Below are positions 47,673 to 57,267 of a stretch of DNA of 64,000 bases, in pieces. Within the stretch, counting starts at the first letter, position 1; each line of letters starts with the position of its first letter. This stretch comes from Gnetum montanum (Eukaryota > Streptophyta > Gnetopsida > Gnetales > Gnetaceae). The notes under the pieces were generated by a model that saw only the letters and a program-made list of their open reading frames with translations, was not told the DNA's origin and did no database searches. Where the stretch lies: NCBI GenBank assembly GCA_015680685.1, contig MNCI01038164.1, forward strand, positions 171,679-235,678, read 5' to 3'. The position numbers and the translations under genes were made by a program.

Positions 47673-47717
47673 AGTGTTGTTCATGGAATGTTAGGGGCCT
47701 TTCAGACCCTCGTCGAC
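47669..47717 (+). CDS. LINE ORF2 start, endonuclease (truncated by gap)
   Basis: The ATG overlaps the ORF1 stop in an ATGA arrangement. The 16 visible codons read MKCCSWNVRGLSDPRR. The SWNVRGL motif is the start of plant L1-type apurinic/apyrimidinic endonucleases, where the Asn is part of the active site. The rest of the endonuclease and all of the reverse transcriptase fall in the N gap. Confidence 0.8.
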
Positions 47718-47797
47718 NNNNNNNNNNNNNNNNNNNNNNNNNNNNNNNNNNNNNNNNNNNNNNNNNNNNNNNNNNNNNNNNNNNNNNNNNNNNNNNN
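47718..47797. other. Assembly gap, 80 N
   Basis: This run of Ns lies within the LINE insertion. True missing sequence is probably several kilobases. Confidence 0.98.
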
Positions 47798-48256
47798 TAA
47801 TAATCCTAATAGCACATTTGAGGGTTTTTTTCCCCGGTCAAAAGGCTGTTAAAAAACACAAAAGAACAAAACTTTGGCAAACCATGCTAAGAGTTTGGCA
47901 CTTGTTTTTAGTGTCACGCAAAGCTCACGAGAGATGAAATTGCAGCTTGCAGCTTGCCTGTAGCGAGATAGAGCATCGGTCAATCCTGAAATGCACACAT
48001 TTTGTAATGGATCACTTGCACTAATTGTATATATTTTTTACCATTTTCTAGCCCAGTGTTTTACTCCAGGTTTGCCTTACTTTCCTTTCTTCCCCATCGT
48101 TAGTAGCTTGTTGCCGTCTCATTCTCTCTCACAACCCTGCTCCACTTGTCTAACTTGCCTAACATAAACAAAACCAAAGCCATGATCGTAGCAAGAAAGC
48201 TTCCTTTCTTCTTCCGCAATCCTATGAGACGTGCATTGGGCAAATCACAAAGGGCT

Positions 48257-48469
48257 TCATTGGCTGATGCCCCGGTGTGCTGGGTCCTCCTCCTCAACCT
48301 GTGAGTCATACTCTGCTTTTTCTAATCCCAGTAAGAAAAATGTAGGATAAGATACTTTCGTTGCTGCTCCTGTAATGGTGTTCTTTACACGGAATTGTCG
48401 GGCCAAATTCCATGAATCATTCATTGCCGTCCAGTTGTCCACCCATGGATTCTGCAAAGCAAGTAGCAT
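48257..48469 (-). other. Possible exon remnant, unit 2 copy
   Basis: This is the paralogue of 16473-16682. The minus strand again reads WTAMNDSWNLARQF and NTITGAATK. The downstream sequence has changed (the unit 1 'GCGTCCTTTAAACC' part is replaced by 'GGTCCTCCTCCTCAACC'). There is no recognised family. Confidence 0.25.
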
Positions 48470-50787
48470 GCAATGTTATAGCATAATATCTCTTGCAATG
48501 TTATAGCATAATATCTCTACCTCACTCACAGCAGATTCTTGCTTGCTGGCTTTTTATAATAGTCTATTTGCTGAGGCATCTCTGGGCCATGGCGTCATGC
48601 TTCCTTTGTTCAGTTATCGGCCCTTTTTTTGGTCCCTCCCTAGAGTCTTTGCTCTGCTGGGCCTTCCTTATCATGAGTGTTCAATCACTTTATCCTGATG
48701 TGCATCTTAATTAATCATGGCACACTTGGACCTCCATCTCACCCATATCTCCTCTTTTGTCTCTGATCGCGGATGCTCCTTTAAAATTATATCATCTGTG
48801 CTGTCCGTGTAACGTGGAACACTAACATCGGACTATCTGAGATAGATCGGATTTTACGTCGATGTTTTACGTATAGGAATCTGATTGTGTAGCTAGTGAT
48901 TTTGGGTCTATTTGCATAGCAGTGGACAAAGTATGGGCACCCAGAAATATTGGGGCAGGGCCATGCTATACGTTATGGAATTGGTAGGGAGTGAAATATG
49001 ATCGTTTGGAAGAGTCTCTTTTCCGTATATATTATTTTTAAAGAAAAGGATATATCCATTGCAGGAAGGAAGATGGGCATGGAAGAAGCCTGCCTCCATT
49101 GTGGGGGATGGCTCATCACCACCGTATTTGTAACCAATTATTTTTTCATCTTTCGTTTTTTTCTAAAAAATTATTTTCCCACCTTTCCTGCTTGAGTGCA
49201 TTGTTTTTAAAACGGTTTTCATGGTTGTGATAATCACAATCAAGATTATTCTTGGGTTGGCACGGTCTACGGTCTGGATTTTCCTAATCTGAGAATCTTG
49301 CTGCGGCTTTTTTTAGTGGGGGTGGTTTGTGCCCGTGATAAAAGAAAGAGCTAAAAAAAGGTGGAAAGGGGCTGAACCTGGAAGAGGAAGCAGCAGCCCA
49401 GCAACAGGAACAACGGCAAAGCAAAGTGAGAAAAGTAAAAGAAAGAACGTAATTGCAAACAGCACTAACGGAAGATGAGACCAGCAGCATGATAATTATT
49501 TCTAGCAGTGATTGGCATGTTTTATTAAAATTGAAATCCAAGTCGCACTTATTTTCATTTTACATAGTACACCTGGTTGCCACTAAAGAAAGATGCATAT
49601 GATCGAAATTAAATTAACTGGGACAGGGCAATGCAAGGGCAGCAAGGCAACCATGGATAGATGGAAGATCAGATAAGCATAGCCAAGTCAAACTTATCTC
49701 ATTCCATGGCTTCTTCATTAAACTTGTTTTTGAGAGAAACCAATGAATCGTAACAAAACTTCATAGGGTAGCAAAACCTCTACCCACACAGTAGGGTAGA
49801 TGATTAATCTTTTTAAATGATTAATCTTTTTAAAAATTACAGAACTAATGGCCATACCTCTCTTCCACCCTTCATGTTATTGTCTGATTCACCCATTTTT
49901 CCTACCCACTTGTCAGAAGAATATTTTTCCCTGTCCCTTTGTAATGTAATAGCATGTAAGCGAGGTGTGCGAAACCATTTTTAACGCAAAAAACTCCAGG
50001 AGGAGCTTGCCTTCCCGGGGCAACGTCATAAACCAGGACATTGGCGCTGCTGAGTTATAAAAATGGTGAAAATTCTTTCAAATTTCTTCGGATCCCTGGA
50101 ACATGAAGAAGCAGACTGCAGAAGCACAGTAACAGAAAATGAGCCTTCCTTGCTTTACCCAGACGGGCACTACCTGTGTACTAAATAACAGACAATAGAC
50201 ACTCGTTACAAAGGAAGGCAAGAACGTGAACTCACTTATTGCAAGAGTAGTTGTGGTTGTCTCCACGTGAGGGCTCAGGACTGAGGCCCAGCTCTGGCAC
50301 GTATCTTCATCACTTGTTGCAATACCTGTTGCTGCAGGTACAGGCGTAACAACAGGCCAATAGACGATTACCCCATGTGATGGGGGAAGGATGTCATTGC
50401 TTGTTTTCCGTAACTGTGTCGTTCGTAACGCAAAATGTGAGTTTTCGGTAGCAACGCAAAAAACTAAAGCCTACGTCACTCACTCGTTGAGATGGTTGAG
50501 ACGCAGTGATAAGTGGTTTTAAGTGGTTGCTTCAGGTTATACTAAACTGTCGGGTGGTTAGCTCATGGTATTATAGTTAAGACTTATCTTGTAATCAAGA
50601 CTAAGTCATTAAAGTGTTTGCCTATTGTCTTGCCGAGCAATCCCTGAAAGTTGCAAATTCTAATCGCACTCAAACCATCCAATAATGACCTCAACATGAC
50701 TGGCTGTTACCGGAACCTTAGCCAACCGAAGTAGATGGTGAAGGGTCATCTGTCCGAGGTTACTGCATAAATGTCCAAAAATGTCCA

Positions 50788-51111
50788 GTGCCAGTAGGTC
50801 GGTACCAGGGCCTGGATCTAGGCCATGGAGCAATAACAGCAGCGTGCTGGAGCCAAGCTAACCTTTTTGATAGATGACAGTCTCTGGCTAAATCTTCCGG
50901 TTTCGGTCTTTCCTTTGTTTTCTCTTTAATAAATTCGATTTNGTGCCAGTAGGTCGGTACCGGCCACCGGGTACCGGGGCCTGGATCTAGGCCATGGAGA
51001 AATAACAGCAGCGTGCTGGAGCCAAGCTAACCTTTTTTGATAGATGACAGTCTCTGGCTAAATCTTCCGGTTTCGGTCTTTCCTTTGTTTTCTCTTTAAT
51101 AAATTCGATTT
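50788..51111. other. Direct duplication of about 155 bp across a single N
   Basis: 'GTGCCAGTAGGTCGGTACC...TTTAATAAATTCGATT' occurs at 50788-50941 and again at 50943-51111, with the N at 50942 between them. The second copy has 14 extra bases near its start. Unit 1 has a single related region near 20090-20150. It is most likely an unmerged contig overlap or two haplotype ends. Confidence 0.6.
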
Positions 51112-51356
51112 CCTTGTTAACCTAAGAGTGCGGATTAACCAGGAAAAAAACTGATCGTTAAAAACAATATGTAGCCGCATCGCGGTAATTTGATAAACTA
51201 AATTAAAGACGGGCACCTTTTGTTTATTGTTTTTTATGTGTGTGTGCATAACATTTAAATCCATTTCTCCTGGTAAATCTGGTAAACAGGACGCAAAAAT
51301 TGTCAAGCTGATAGTTAGGCAGGCAGACGATCCAGCATGGAGGTAGTGGAGGGNGG

Positions 51357-51572
51357 TGTGGTGTTGGTGGAGTTGGACTGGTGGAACTTGCGTGTGCTGA
51401 TTTGGTTCATATATCTTTGTAATGCTNCCCGACGATTGATCCATCATCCATGGGTCGGATGAATATCAATGAACATCATCACGATAATGATGGATCTGCT
51501 CGTGTGGTGTTGGTGGAGTTGGACTAGTGGAACTTGCGTGTGCTGATTTGGTTCATATATCTTTGTAATGCT
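51357..51572. other. Direct duplication of 70 bp around two Ns
   Basis: 'TGTGGTGTTGGTGGAGTTGG...TCTTTGTAATGCT' occurs at 51357-51426 and 51503-51572. Single Ns lie at 51354 and 51427, bounding the first copy. Unit 1 has one 'CTGTAATGCTGCTGCTGTTG' site (about 20489). This is a likely assembly artefact. Confidence 0.6.
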
Positions 51573-52908
51573 GCTGCTGTTGCTGAGATGAGATGTGGTT
51601 CATTTGTGCGTGGTTGCATCATGGACCATGTTTCTAGAAGAGAGCAACAGGGATGGCCGACACGCTCCCACAGTTCCACCTGAAACACACAGAAAACATA
51701 ACAAAGCCACGTACATAAGATGCCATGTTGCAGTTACTAAGTGCCCATCCCAATTTTACATGTCACCTTTATTGTCATCCAAATCAACTGCAAATTCAGT
51801 GTTCGGAATGCTTGCGTGGGGACGTGGGGTTTGCCCAGATAAGTTCTATCTATCCAGTGCCTGCCTGTCCGAGACGTCGGCAGCAACACGACTCTTAAAA
51901 GTTGAGCCAAGGGACACAAAGATCAAAGAAATGCTACGAGAGAGAGACTAAACTTGTACAACAGCAACTGCCGCCATGGCTGTTCCCTGGAGACCCCATT
52001 ACCCACGAACTAAGTTTTCAGTCCATGACATTGCCATGGCACACAAAGCCAACGAACAACTTGCTGAATTATGCTCCAAAAGGAGGTAAAAACCAAGCTT
52101 GGAAATGAATGAAGAGCATAGATGAGGACGAGTGGGCAAATGGTACAGACGGTGGTGGTTGCATGTGGGTTTGGCAGAGTATCCACATGGGCTCATGGCC
52201 CACTTCATCTCACCTGCACCTGCACCTGCCAACAACATGCTTACCCTCACTGCATAACATTTGAAACATCATCTATCTGTTTATGGAGCCTCAGCCTACC
52301 CCGTCACCGCCACTTCCACACCCTCCCCGTGGCGAAGAACATGAACACGAGACATCTCTTCTTCTGCTGATGTTGTTGCAGAATTTTCTAACATGCAAAA
52401 TTGTATGGCCCATCATCGTTATCATGTCCGGTGTCAGTGCTGGTGACGGTGGAAAATGCATGAAAACCCGAAGTAGGCTCCAAGCACAGAGAGAGAGCGA
52501 GAGAGGGAGGAAGGACTCTGCGAGAAATATGGAACTTAACACAGTAATGTACGATTCACTGGAACAGAACGGCCAATTGCAGATGGTGACGGCGATGGGA
52601 CACATAAGAAATAAAAGAAAGAGAGAAACATCAGCGAAAGTAGCAGAAAGGGCCATTTAATCTTGCAAATAATGGAGGCATGGGCCATATCATATGTATA
52701 CGAATCAAGAACAGAGAAAGATGGGGCAAATAGATGAAGATTGGCGGAAAGAAAAACCAGGAAAAAAGATTGATTGACTGGAATATGGGGCGTCCGTACA
52801 CATGCAATAAATTTGTTGTAAAGCCTGGGAGCGGCGAGTTGCCAAATGGTAAAGGCGCCAGCATCATCATGATCATGCGTACAGTGCTTAGTAGTGTGTC
52901 CCGTAGAT

Positions 52909-53131
52909 TGTCAGAAACTAGAGAAATTGGGAGAAATCAGAATGATTTATTGAAGAATAACTTTGGGTAATATATATAGCCTTACATAACAAGCTGAAAA
53001 GAGATAAACGAGATAAACATCCTACGGCTAACAATTCCTAAGACATGAGAAGACTAAATCAAAACAATAAGCATCCCTTAATAATAAAGATTTTATTGAT
53101 TTAGTAAGAAATCACTAAAACAAACCCAACA
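52909..53131 (-). repeat. Copia 3' LTR
   Basis: It starts TGTCAGAAAC and ends CCCAACA, 223 bp. It pairs with 55945-56190. The partner has extra sequence in the middle containing a second copy of the AAAAAGAGATRAAC block. Confidence 0.9.
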
Positions 53132-53142
53132 ATTCCTCCCTT
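53132..53142 (-). other. Copia polypurine tract
   Basis: The minus strand reads AAGGGAGGAAT directly inside the 3' LTR. This is the expected position and composition of the plus-strand primer, and it confirms orientation. Confidence 0.75.
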
Positions 53143-53701
53143 AAACTGAATGCTACAAGCAATTAGTTTATATCAATTTTAGAACATACTCCCAATAGTT
53201 CTTGTAGCTTGAAGAAAACATTCAGCTTGAGTGATTTAGTCATTACATTAGCCAATTATTCTTGTGTACCATGATGTACCAACTCCACAATATCAGCCTT
53301 GATGAGCTCTCAAACAAAATGGAAGTGCACATCTATGTGCTTACTACGACCATGCATTATTGGGTTCTTCAAAAGTTTGATTGCAGAACTCCTATCACAA
53401 TGAATGATGGTTTATCTTGCTTCTAATTTAGCTTTCCCAACACCTTTTTCAACCATATTGCTTGGCATGCACATGAAGTTGCAGTAATGAACTCCACCTC
53501 CATAGTAGATAGACTTACAATTGGTTGTTTTTTTGATGACCAAGATATTGCTCCTAAACTCAATAAAAATACATAGCTTGATGTGCTCTTTCTACCTTCT
53601 AAATCTCCAACATAATCACTATAGGTGTAAATAGCAAGTTCATAATCTCCTCCCTTCGCATAAAAAAATTCCAAACTCAGTTGTTTCCTCCTCACGATCA
53701 C
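53143..53701 (-). pseudogene. Copia RNase H
   Basis: The minus strand reads YSDYVGDLEGRKSTSSYVF, then WSSKKQPIVSLSTMEVEFI and ACQAIWLKKVL (53423-53701). It continues after a stop with HGRSKHIDVHFHF near 53300. These are the ordered signatures of copia RNase H, which degrades the RNA strand of the hybrid. The normal A-E of TEAEF is changed to VEF. Its N-terminal side joins directly to integrase-side sequence, which shows the RT deletion. Confidence 0.85.
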
Positions 53702-54700
53702 CCCATTCTAAATCACACACAATGGCTTCTTTATATTTTGTATCCCAATCCCAAGTTTTGTCTTCTTCAAATACAACATCCCTACTTATTATGATCCTTT
53801 GTGAAGCTAGATCATAAAGTCTATAAGCCTTCGAATCCTCACTAACTCCAAGAAGAATATAACTCAAGCTTTTATCATCTACCTTAGATCTTTTATTGTC
53901 AGGTACATGAACATGAGAGACACATTCAAAAACTCTAAAATACTCATTTGAAGGCTTGACTCCACTCCAAGCTTTTTTTGGGCTCATATTTTTCACTATT
54001 AATGTTGGACTTCAATTCAAAACATGCATCGTCTAGTTGAATTTAGGCCAAAAAGCTTTGGGAATCTTCTTTTCTAAAAGCATACTACGAACCATATTCA
54101 TAATGGTTTCATTTTGTTGGGGCGAGTATGCAGCTGTCATTTGTCTTTGTATACCATTTACATCACAAACTTGGTGAACTCTTGTGATGTAAATTCTGCT
54201 CTACGATTAGTATGTAAACCTCTAATAGAAAAGCTTACTTCCTTCTCAACATGAATCTTAAAACTTTTGAAAAAAACAATGGCTTCTGATTCCTCAATTA
54301 AGAAGTAAACCCATGTTTTTCTACTAAATTTATTAGTGAAAGTAATTAGATACCATTTCTTGTTGTTAGAGATGGATGTGATTAGTCCACAAATATTAGC
54401 ATGTACCAACTAAAGAATTTGTGACACTCTCCAGTTGCTCTTCTTTGGAAACGAGTCTCTTTGTTGCTTCCCCACTAAACAGTCCTTACAAAGCCTTGAA
54501 GAAGACTTAAGTTGTGGTAAACCATCTACCATTTTCTTCTGTTGAAGAGTCTTTAAGCCCTTACAGCTCAAGTGTTCATATCTACAATGCCAAAGTTACA
54601 CCATATCTTTTGTAATTGTGTTGAAACAAGCAGATGCTATAGGCTAAGATGTAGCATGCAACATGAACATTCCTTTTAAAGACATCTTCATTTCCATGAT
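53640..54700 (-). pseudogene. Copia integrase
   Basis: A zinc-binding CKDCLVGKQQRDSF block (about 54450-54500) precedes the core HANICGLITS...SRKTWVYFL...LHTNRRAEFTSQEF (54158-54409). The C-terminal part is KAWSGVKPSNEYFRVFECVSH with the FLGVSE-like stretch (53640-53996). Canonical copia integrases have H(A/T)DICG and LR(T/S)DRGGEF. Both catalytic aspartates are asparagine here, so the enzyme is dead. It would have inserted element cDNA. Confidence 0.85.
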
Positions 54701-54832
54701 TAAGTTGCTCTCCAGATGAAGCACCTTACACTGTCCATGTTGAAATAGAACAACAAGCCATTTTTCTTGTAATTACCCAATACTTAGCAAATTGTTCTTC
54801 AACTTTAGCACATAAAATACACCTGTGATTAT

Positions 54833-55039
54833 CTATATTACTCCATTCACCTGCAACTGTATGTTACCCTTTCCCATTATGACCATGCTTGAGTTGTTAC
54901 CTAGCTTCACCATATCTCTAAAATTCTCATCAAGATTAAAGAAGTATTCCTTCTTTCCACACATATTATTGCTACATCCTGAGTCAAGAAACCATACATC
55001 GTCTCCATTGGCCTTATTCATACCCACATATGCCATCAC
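54833..55039 (-). pseudogene. Copia aspartic protease
   Basis: The sequence reads DDVWFLDSGCSNNMCGKKEY. The DSG catalytic triad is followed by the GCSNHM-like copia protease signature, and then MVKLGNNSSM and MGKGNIQL. The domain would process the Gag-Pol polyprotein. The frame joins Gag upstream after a short break near 55040-55052. Confidence 0.8.
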
Positions 55040-55051
55040 CGATATCTCTTC

Positions 55052-55887
55052 TTAAGTCTCAACATAATTAGCCTCCTTCTCCTTGCTTGGACATTCCCAT
55101 TGATAGTGCCCAAGCTTGTGACAATTATAGCACTCCATTGTGGCTTTGTCAAAGCTTTGTTTGGCTCTTTCCCTTCCTATTCCTCTAAAACTTCCACAGC
55201 CTTGACCCCTTCCTCTTGATTGATTGCTATGGATTATCTTCAAAGCATGTTCTTCTTCAACATGGGAACTCATGCATTGTTGATGCACAAGTAGGCTAAT
55301 TTGTAACTCAACAATGGTCTCCATAATGGAACACACAACATAATTGAACTTTGAAGTTATAGATCTCAAAACTTTCTCAACCATAGCAACATCTCCCTTG
55401 TCCTCACCATTTGCTTTCATCTTGCTCACTATGGTAAGGGTTTGAGTGAAGTACTCACTCACCGATTCTTCTACCTTCATGTGGAGAGTTTCAAACTCCT
55501 TCTAGAGAGCTTGCAAGTATGCATGCTTGACTCATGTTTTACCTTGATATTTTTGCTTCAAAGAATCCCATATGTTCTTCGTTGTATCCTTGTTGAGGAT
55601 CGTTTTTAGGATCGAACGATCTAATGTTTGAAATAGATAGTTCTTTGCTTTCAAATCTATCAACTTCTGATCTTCAATATTCTTCTTCTATGCATTTGTA
55701 AGAACACATTTGTAAGAACAAAACCTTCTGTTCCTACAAGAATCCCATTCTCCACTAAATCCCAAGACTCCTTAGAACACATGAAGTTTTCCATGAGCAT
55801 TGCCCAATGATCATAGTGCCCATCAAATTTCAGAACTGCTGGTTGCACAAATGAACTCTCTATCGTCATACTTTGATTACTACACAC
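55052..55887 (-). pseudogene. Copia Gag
   Basis: The N-terminal piece (55660-55887) reads SFVQPAVLKFDGHYDHWAMLMENFMCSKE, the copia Gag N-terminal pattern (P.L...NY..W...M...L). The C-terminal piece (55052-55480) has VSEYFTQTLTIVSKMKANGE, a Gly/Arg-rich linker and the zinc knuckle CYNCHKLGHYQWEC (C-x2-C-x4-H-x4-C). A frame break lies between about 55480 and 55660. Gag would form the particle and bind RNA. Confidence 0.85.
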
Positions 55888-55930
55888 TTAGAAGAATACT
55901 GCTTCTAATTTTAACCAAGCTTGTGATGTA

Positions 55931-55942
55931 GCTCCAATATGA
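55931..55942 (-). other. Copia primer-binding site (initiator-Met-like, degenerate)
   Basis: The minus strand reads TCATATTGGAGC just inside the 5' LTR. It matches the tRNA-iMet PBS TGGTATCAGAGC at 8 of 12 positions. Confidence 0.55.
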
Positions 55943-55944
55943 AA

Positions 55945-56190
55945 TGTTAGAAACCAAAAATTTGGAGAAATCAAAATGATTTATTGAAGAAAAACTTTGG
56001 CTAATGTATATAGCCTTACATAACAAACTAAAAAGAGATAAACATCCCACATCATAACAAAATAAAAAGAGATGAACACCCCATGTCTAATGACTCCTAA
56101 GACATGGGAAGACTACATTAAAACAATAAGAATCCCTTAATAATATGGATTTTATTGACTAAGTAACAAATCACTAAAAAAATCCCAACA
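55945..56190 (-). repeat. Copia 5' LTR
   Basis: It starts TGTTAGAAAC and ends CCCAACA, 246 bp. It contains a tandemly repeated AAAAAGAGATAAACAT / AAAAAGAGATGAACAC block that is single in the 3' LTR. Confidence 0.9.
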
Positions 56191-56218
56191 TAGATATCTT
56201 ACATATTACTATCACGAT

Positions 56219-57018
56219 TGATGAGTGGCAAGGTACCCCTAGACTTAACCATATGAATACACGTTGATCACAATTCACTGTCTTCCCACCTGGACTAGTA
56301 TTTGCTTTGTCACGTATGGTTTAGTCCAGAGTGAGGTGAATGATATGATTTCTAACACTAGGCTACTCTTAGAGACAATGGAAAATAATCTTGATTAAAC
56401 TAATAAGCAATAGGAAATAAAGTCTAAGCTAGACTAAGTGTGATGAGCATTCGTCCTTAATCATCCGTACACATTTTGGACCTCATGTACTACTTTTGGG
56501 ATTACTAAGCGCACATTACTTGAAAACTCCTAAATACGCTATTGGGTTACCAAGTAGTTACAGTTCAATGTTCATGATTAAGTCATACTCATTCCACATT
56601 TAACAACAATAATAGTAAATGATAGTAAAAAAATATTAACTAAGAAAACAATAAATAACGATAACAATTAAATAATTGAAAACTAAGTGAATGCTACAAT
56701 GATGGAGTAATCTTGATCTTTATTGCTGATCATGTCCGTGTCCAAGTATGTCGCACTCAAATAAAGGTTCCATACAATTACAATCATCACACTGCAGGCA
56801 TGCACTGGGGAAAGAACTAAAATGAACTGAAAACTGGCAAAAAGACTCTACTCTAATACTTATTGACTCTCCCCCCTTTCTTGTGCATACAAATGTGGTA
56901 TTTATAGACCTACATAGGAATCATGATATCATGTATTCGATATCGTTATCCAGGTTGCAATATCGCATACCTAATTTCGAGGATCCGATATTGGGGCCTG
57001 GCAAAACATGATTCATCA
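56219..57018 (-). repeat. 3' LTR of a family B gypsy element
   Basis: It starts TGATGAGTGGCAAGG and ends GATTCATCA, 800 bp. It is followed by TACCCCCA, the same PPT-side sequence as next to element A's 3' LTR. It is closest to the solo LTR at 31638-32428. The inverted TATA-type block is near 56892-56901 and the GATATC palindrome cluster is at 56920-56990. The left flank is ACGAT. The partner LTR and TSD are not identified in the window. Confidence 0.85.
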
Positions 57019-57267
57019 TACCCCCACAACTGAATAACAACTTGTCCTCGACTCGGACAAAAGGAGAACAAGTTCGATTGATCAAACAGTGGATAGGTAT
57101 GGGATTATTGACTAATTAAGAATTGGGACACGTCGTTGTGTGGGATTGAACAAAACAAAATTGGGACACAAACATAGACTTTTCAAAAAATAAAATTTGT
57201 TGGAACTCATGTGGTTCCTAGTGGTGGTGGCTCCTCCATGGGTCTCTGCCCCTTATCTTGTGCTCTA

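Larger units (their letters stand above)
47313..47799 (+). mobile_element. LINE (L1-type) insertion, mostly hidden by an N gap
   Basis: The insertion is bounded by a 13-bp target duplication ATAATCCTAATAG at 47300-47312 and 47800-47812. Unit 1 has a single related copy (near 16011-16022). The visible 5' part holds the end of ORF1 and the start of ORF2 (endonuclease), followed by 80 Ns, and only TA(A) is visible at the 3' side. Because a LINE ORF2 needs several kilobases, the gap length is very probably a placeholder. The open, uninterrupted reading frames suggest a recent insertion, 5'-truncated within ORF1. Confidence 0.85.
47043..52908. repeat. Body of tandem unit 2 (segmental duplication, non-coding)
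   Basis: It is paralogous to 15837-22400 as described there. It lacks the unit 1 extras (the 16822 insertion, the second 62-bp copy and the minisatellite). It carries its own LINE insertion at 47313-47799 and assembly-related duplications at 50788-51111 and 51357-51572. ORFs on both strands (for example 52283-52660) overlap each other, are not preserved in unit 1 and lack motifs. No gene is supported. Confidence 0.8.
52909..56190 (-). mobile_element. Ty1/copia retrotransposon lacking reverse transcriptase
   Basis: The element is 3282 bp with an exact TSD TAGAT (52904-52908 and 56191-56195), LTRs at both ends and minus orientation. The order on the sense strand is LTR, degenerate PBS, Gag, protease, integrase, RNase H, PPT, LTR. 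Intact copia elements of this kind are about 5 kb. Here the whole reverse-transcriptase domain between integrase and RNase H is absent, with the junction near 53660-53700. Remaining parts carry stops and catalytic substitutions. It interrupts the body of tandem unit 2. Confidence 0.92.

Noticed and set aside
51058-51447. 129-codon minus-strand ORF
   Set aside because: It spans two single Ns and one of the duplicated assembly-join segments, so the frame is not reliable.
52283-52660. Overlapping 125-codon plus and 121-codon minus ORFs
   Set aside because: They occupy the same DNA on both strands, lack motifs, and the unit 1 counterpart (about 21870-22110) does not preserve either frame.
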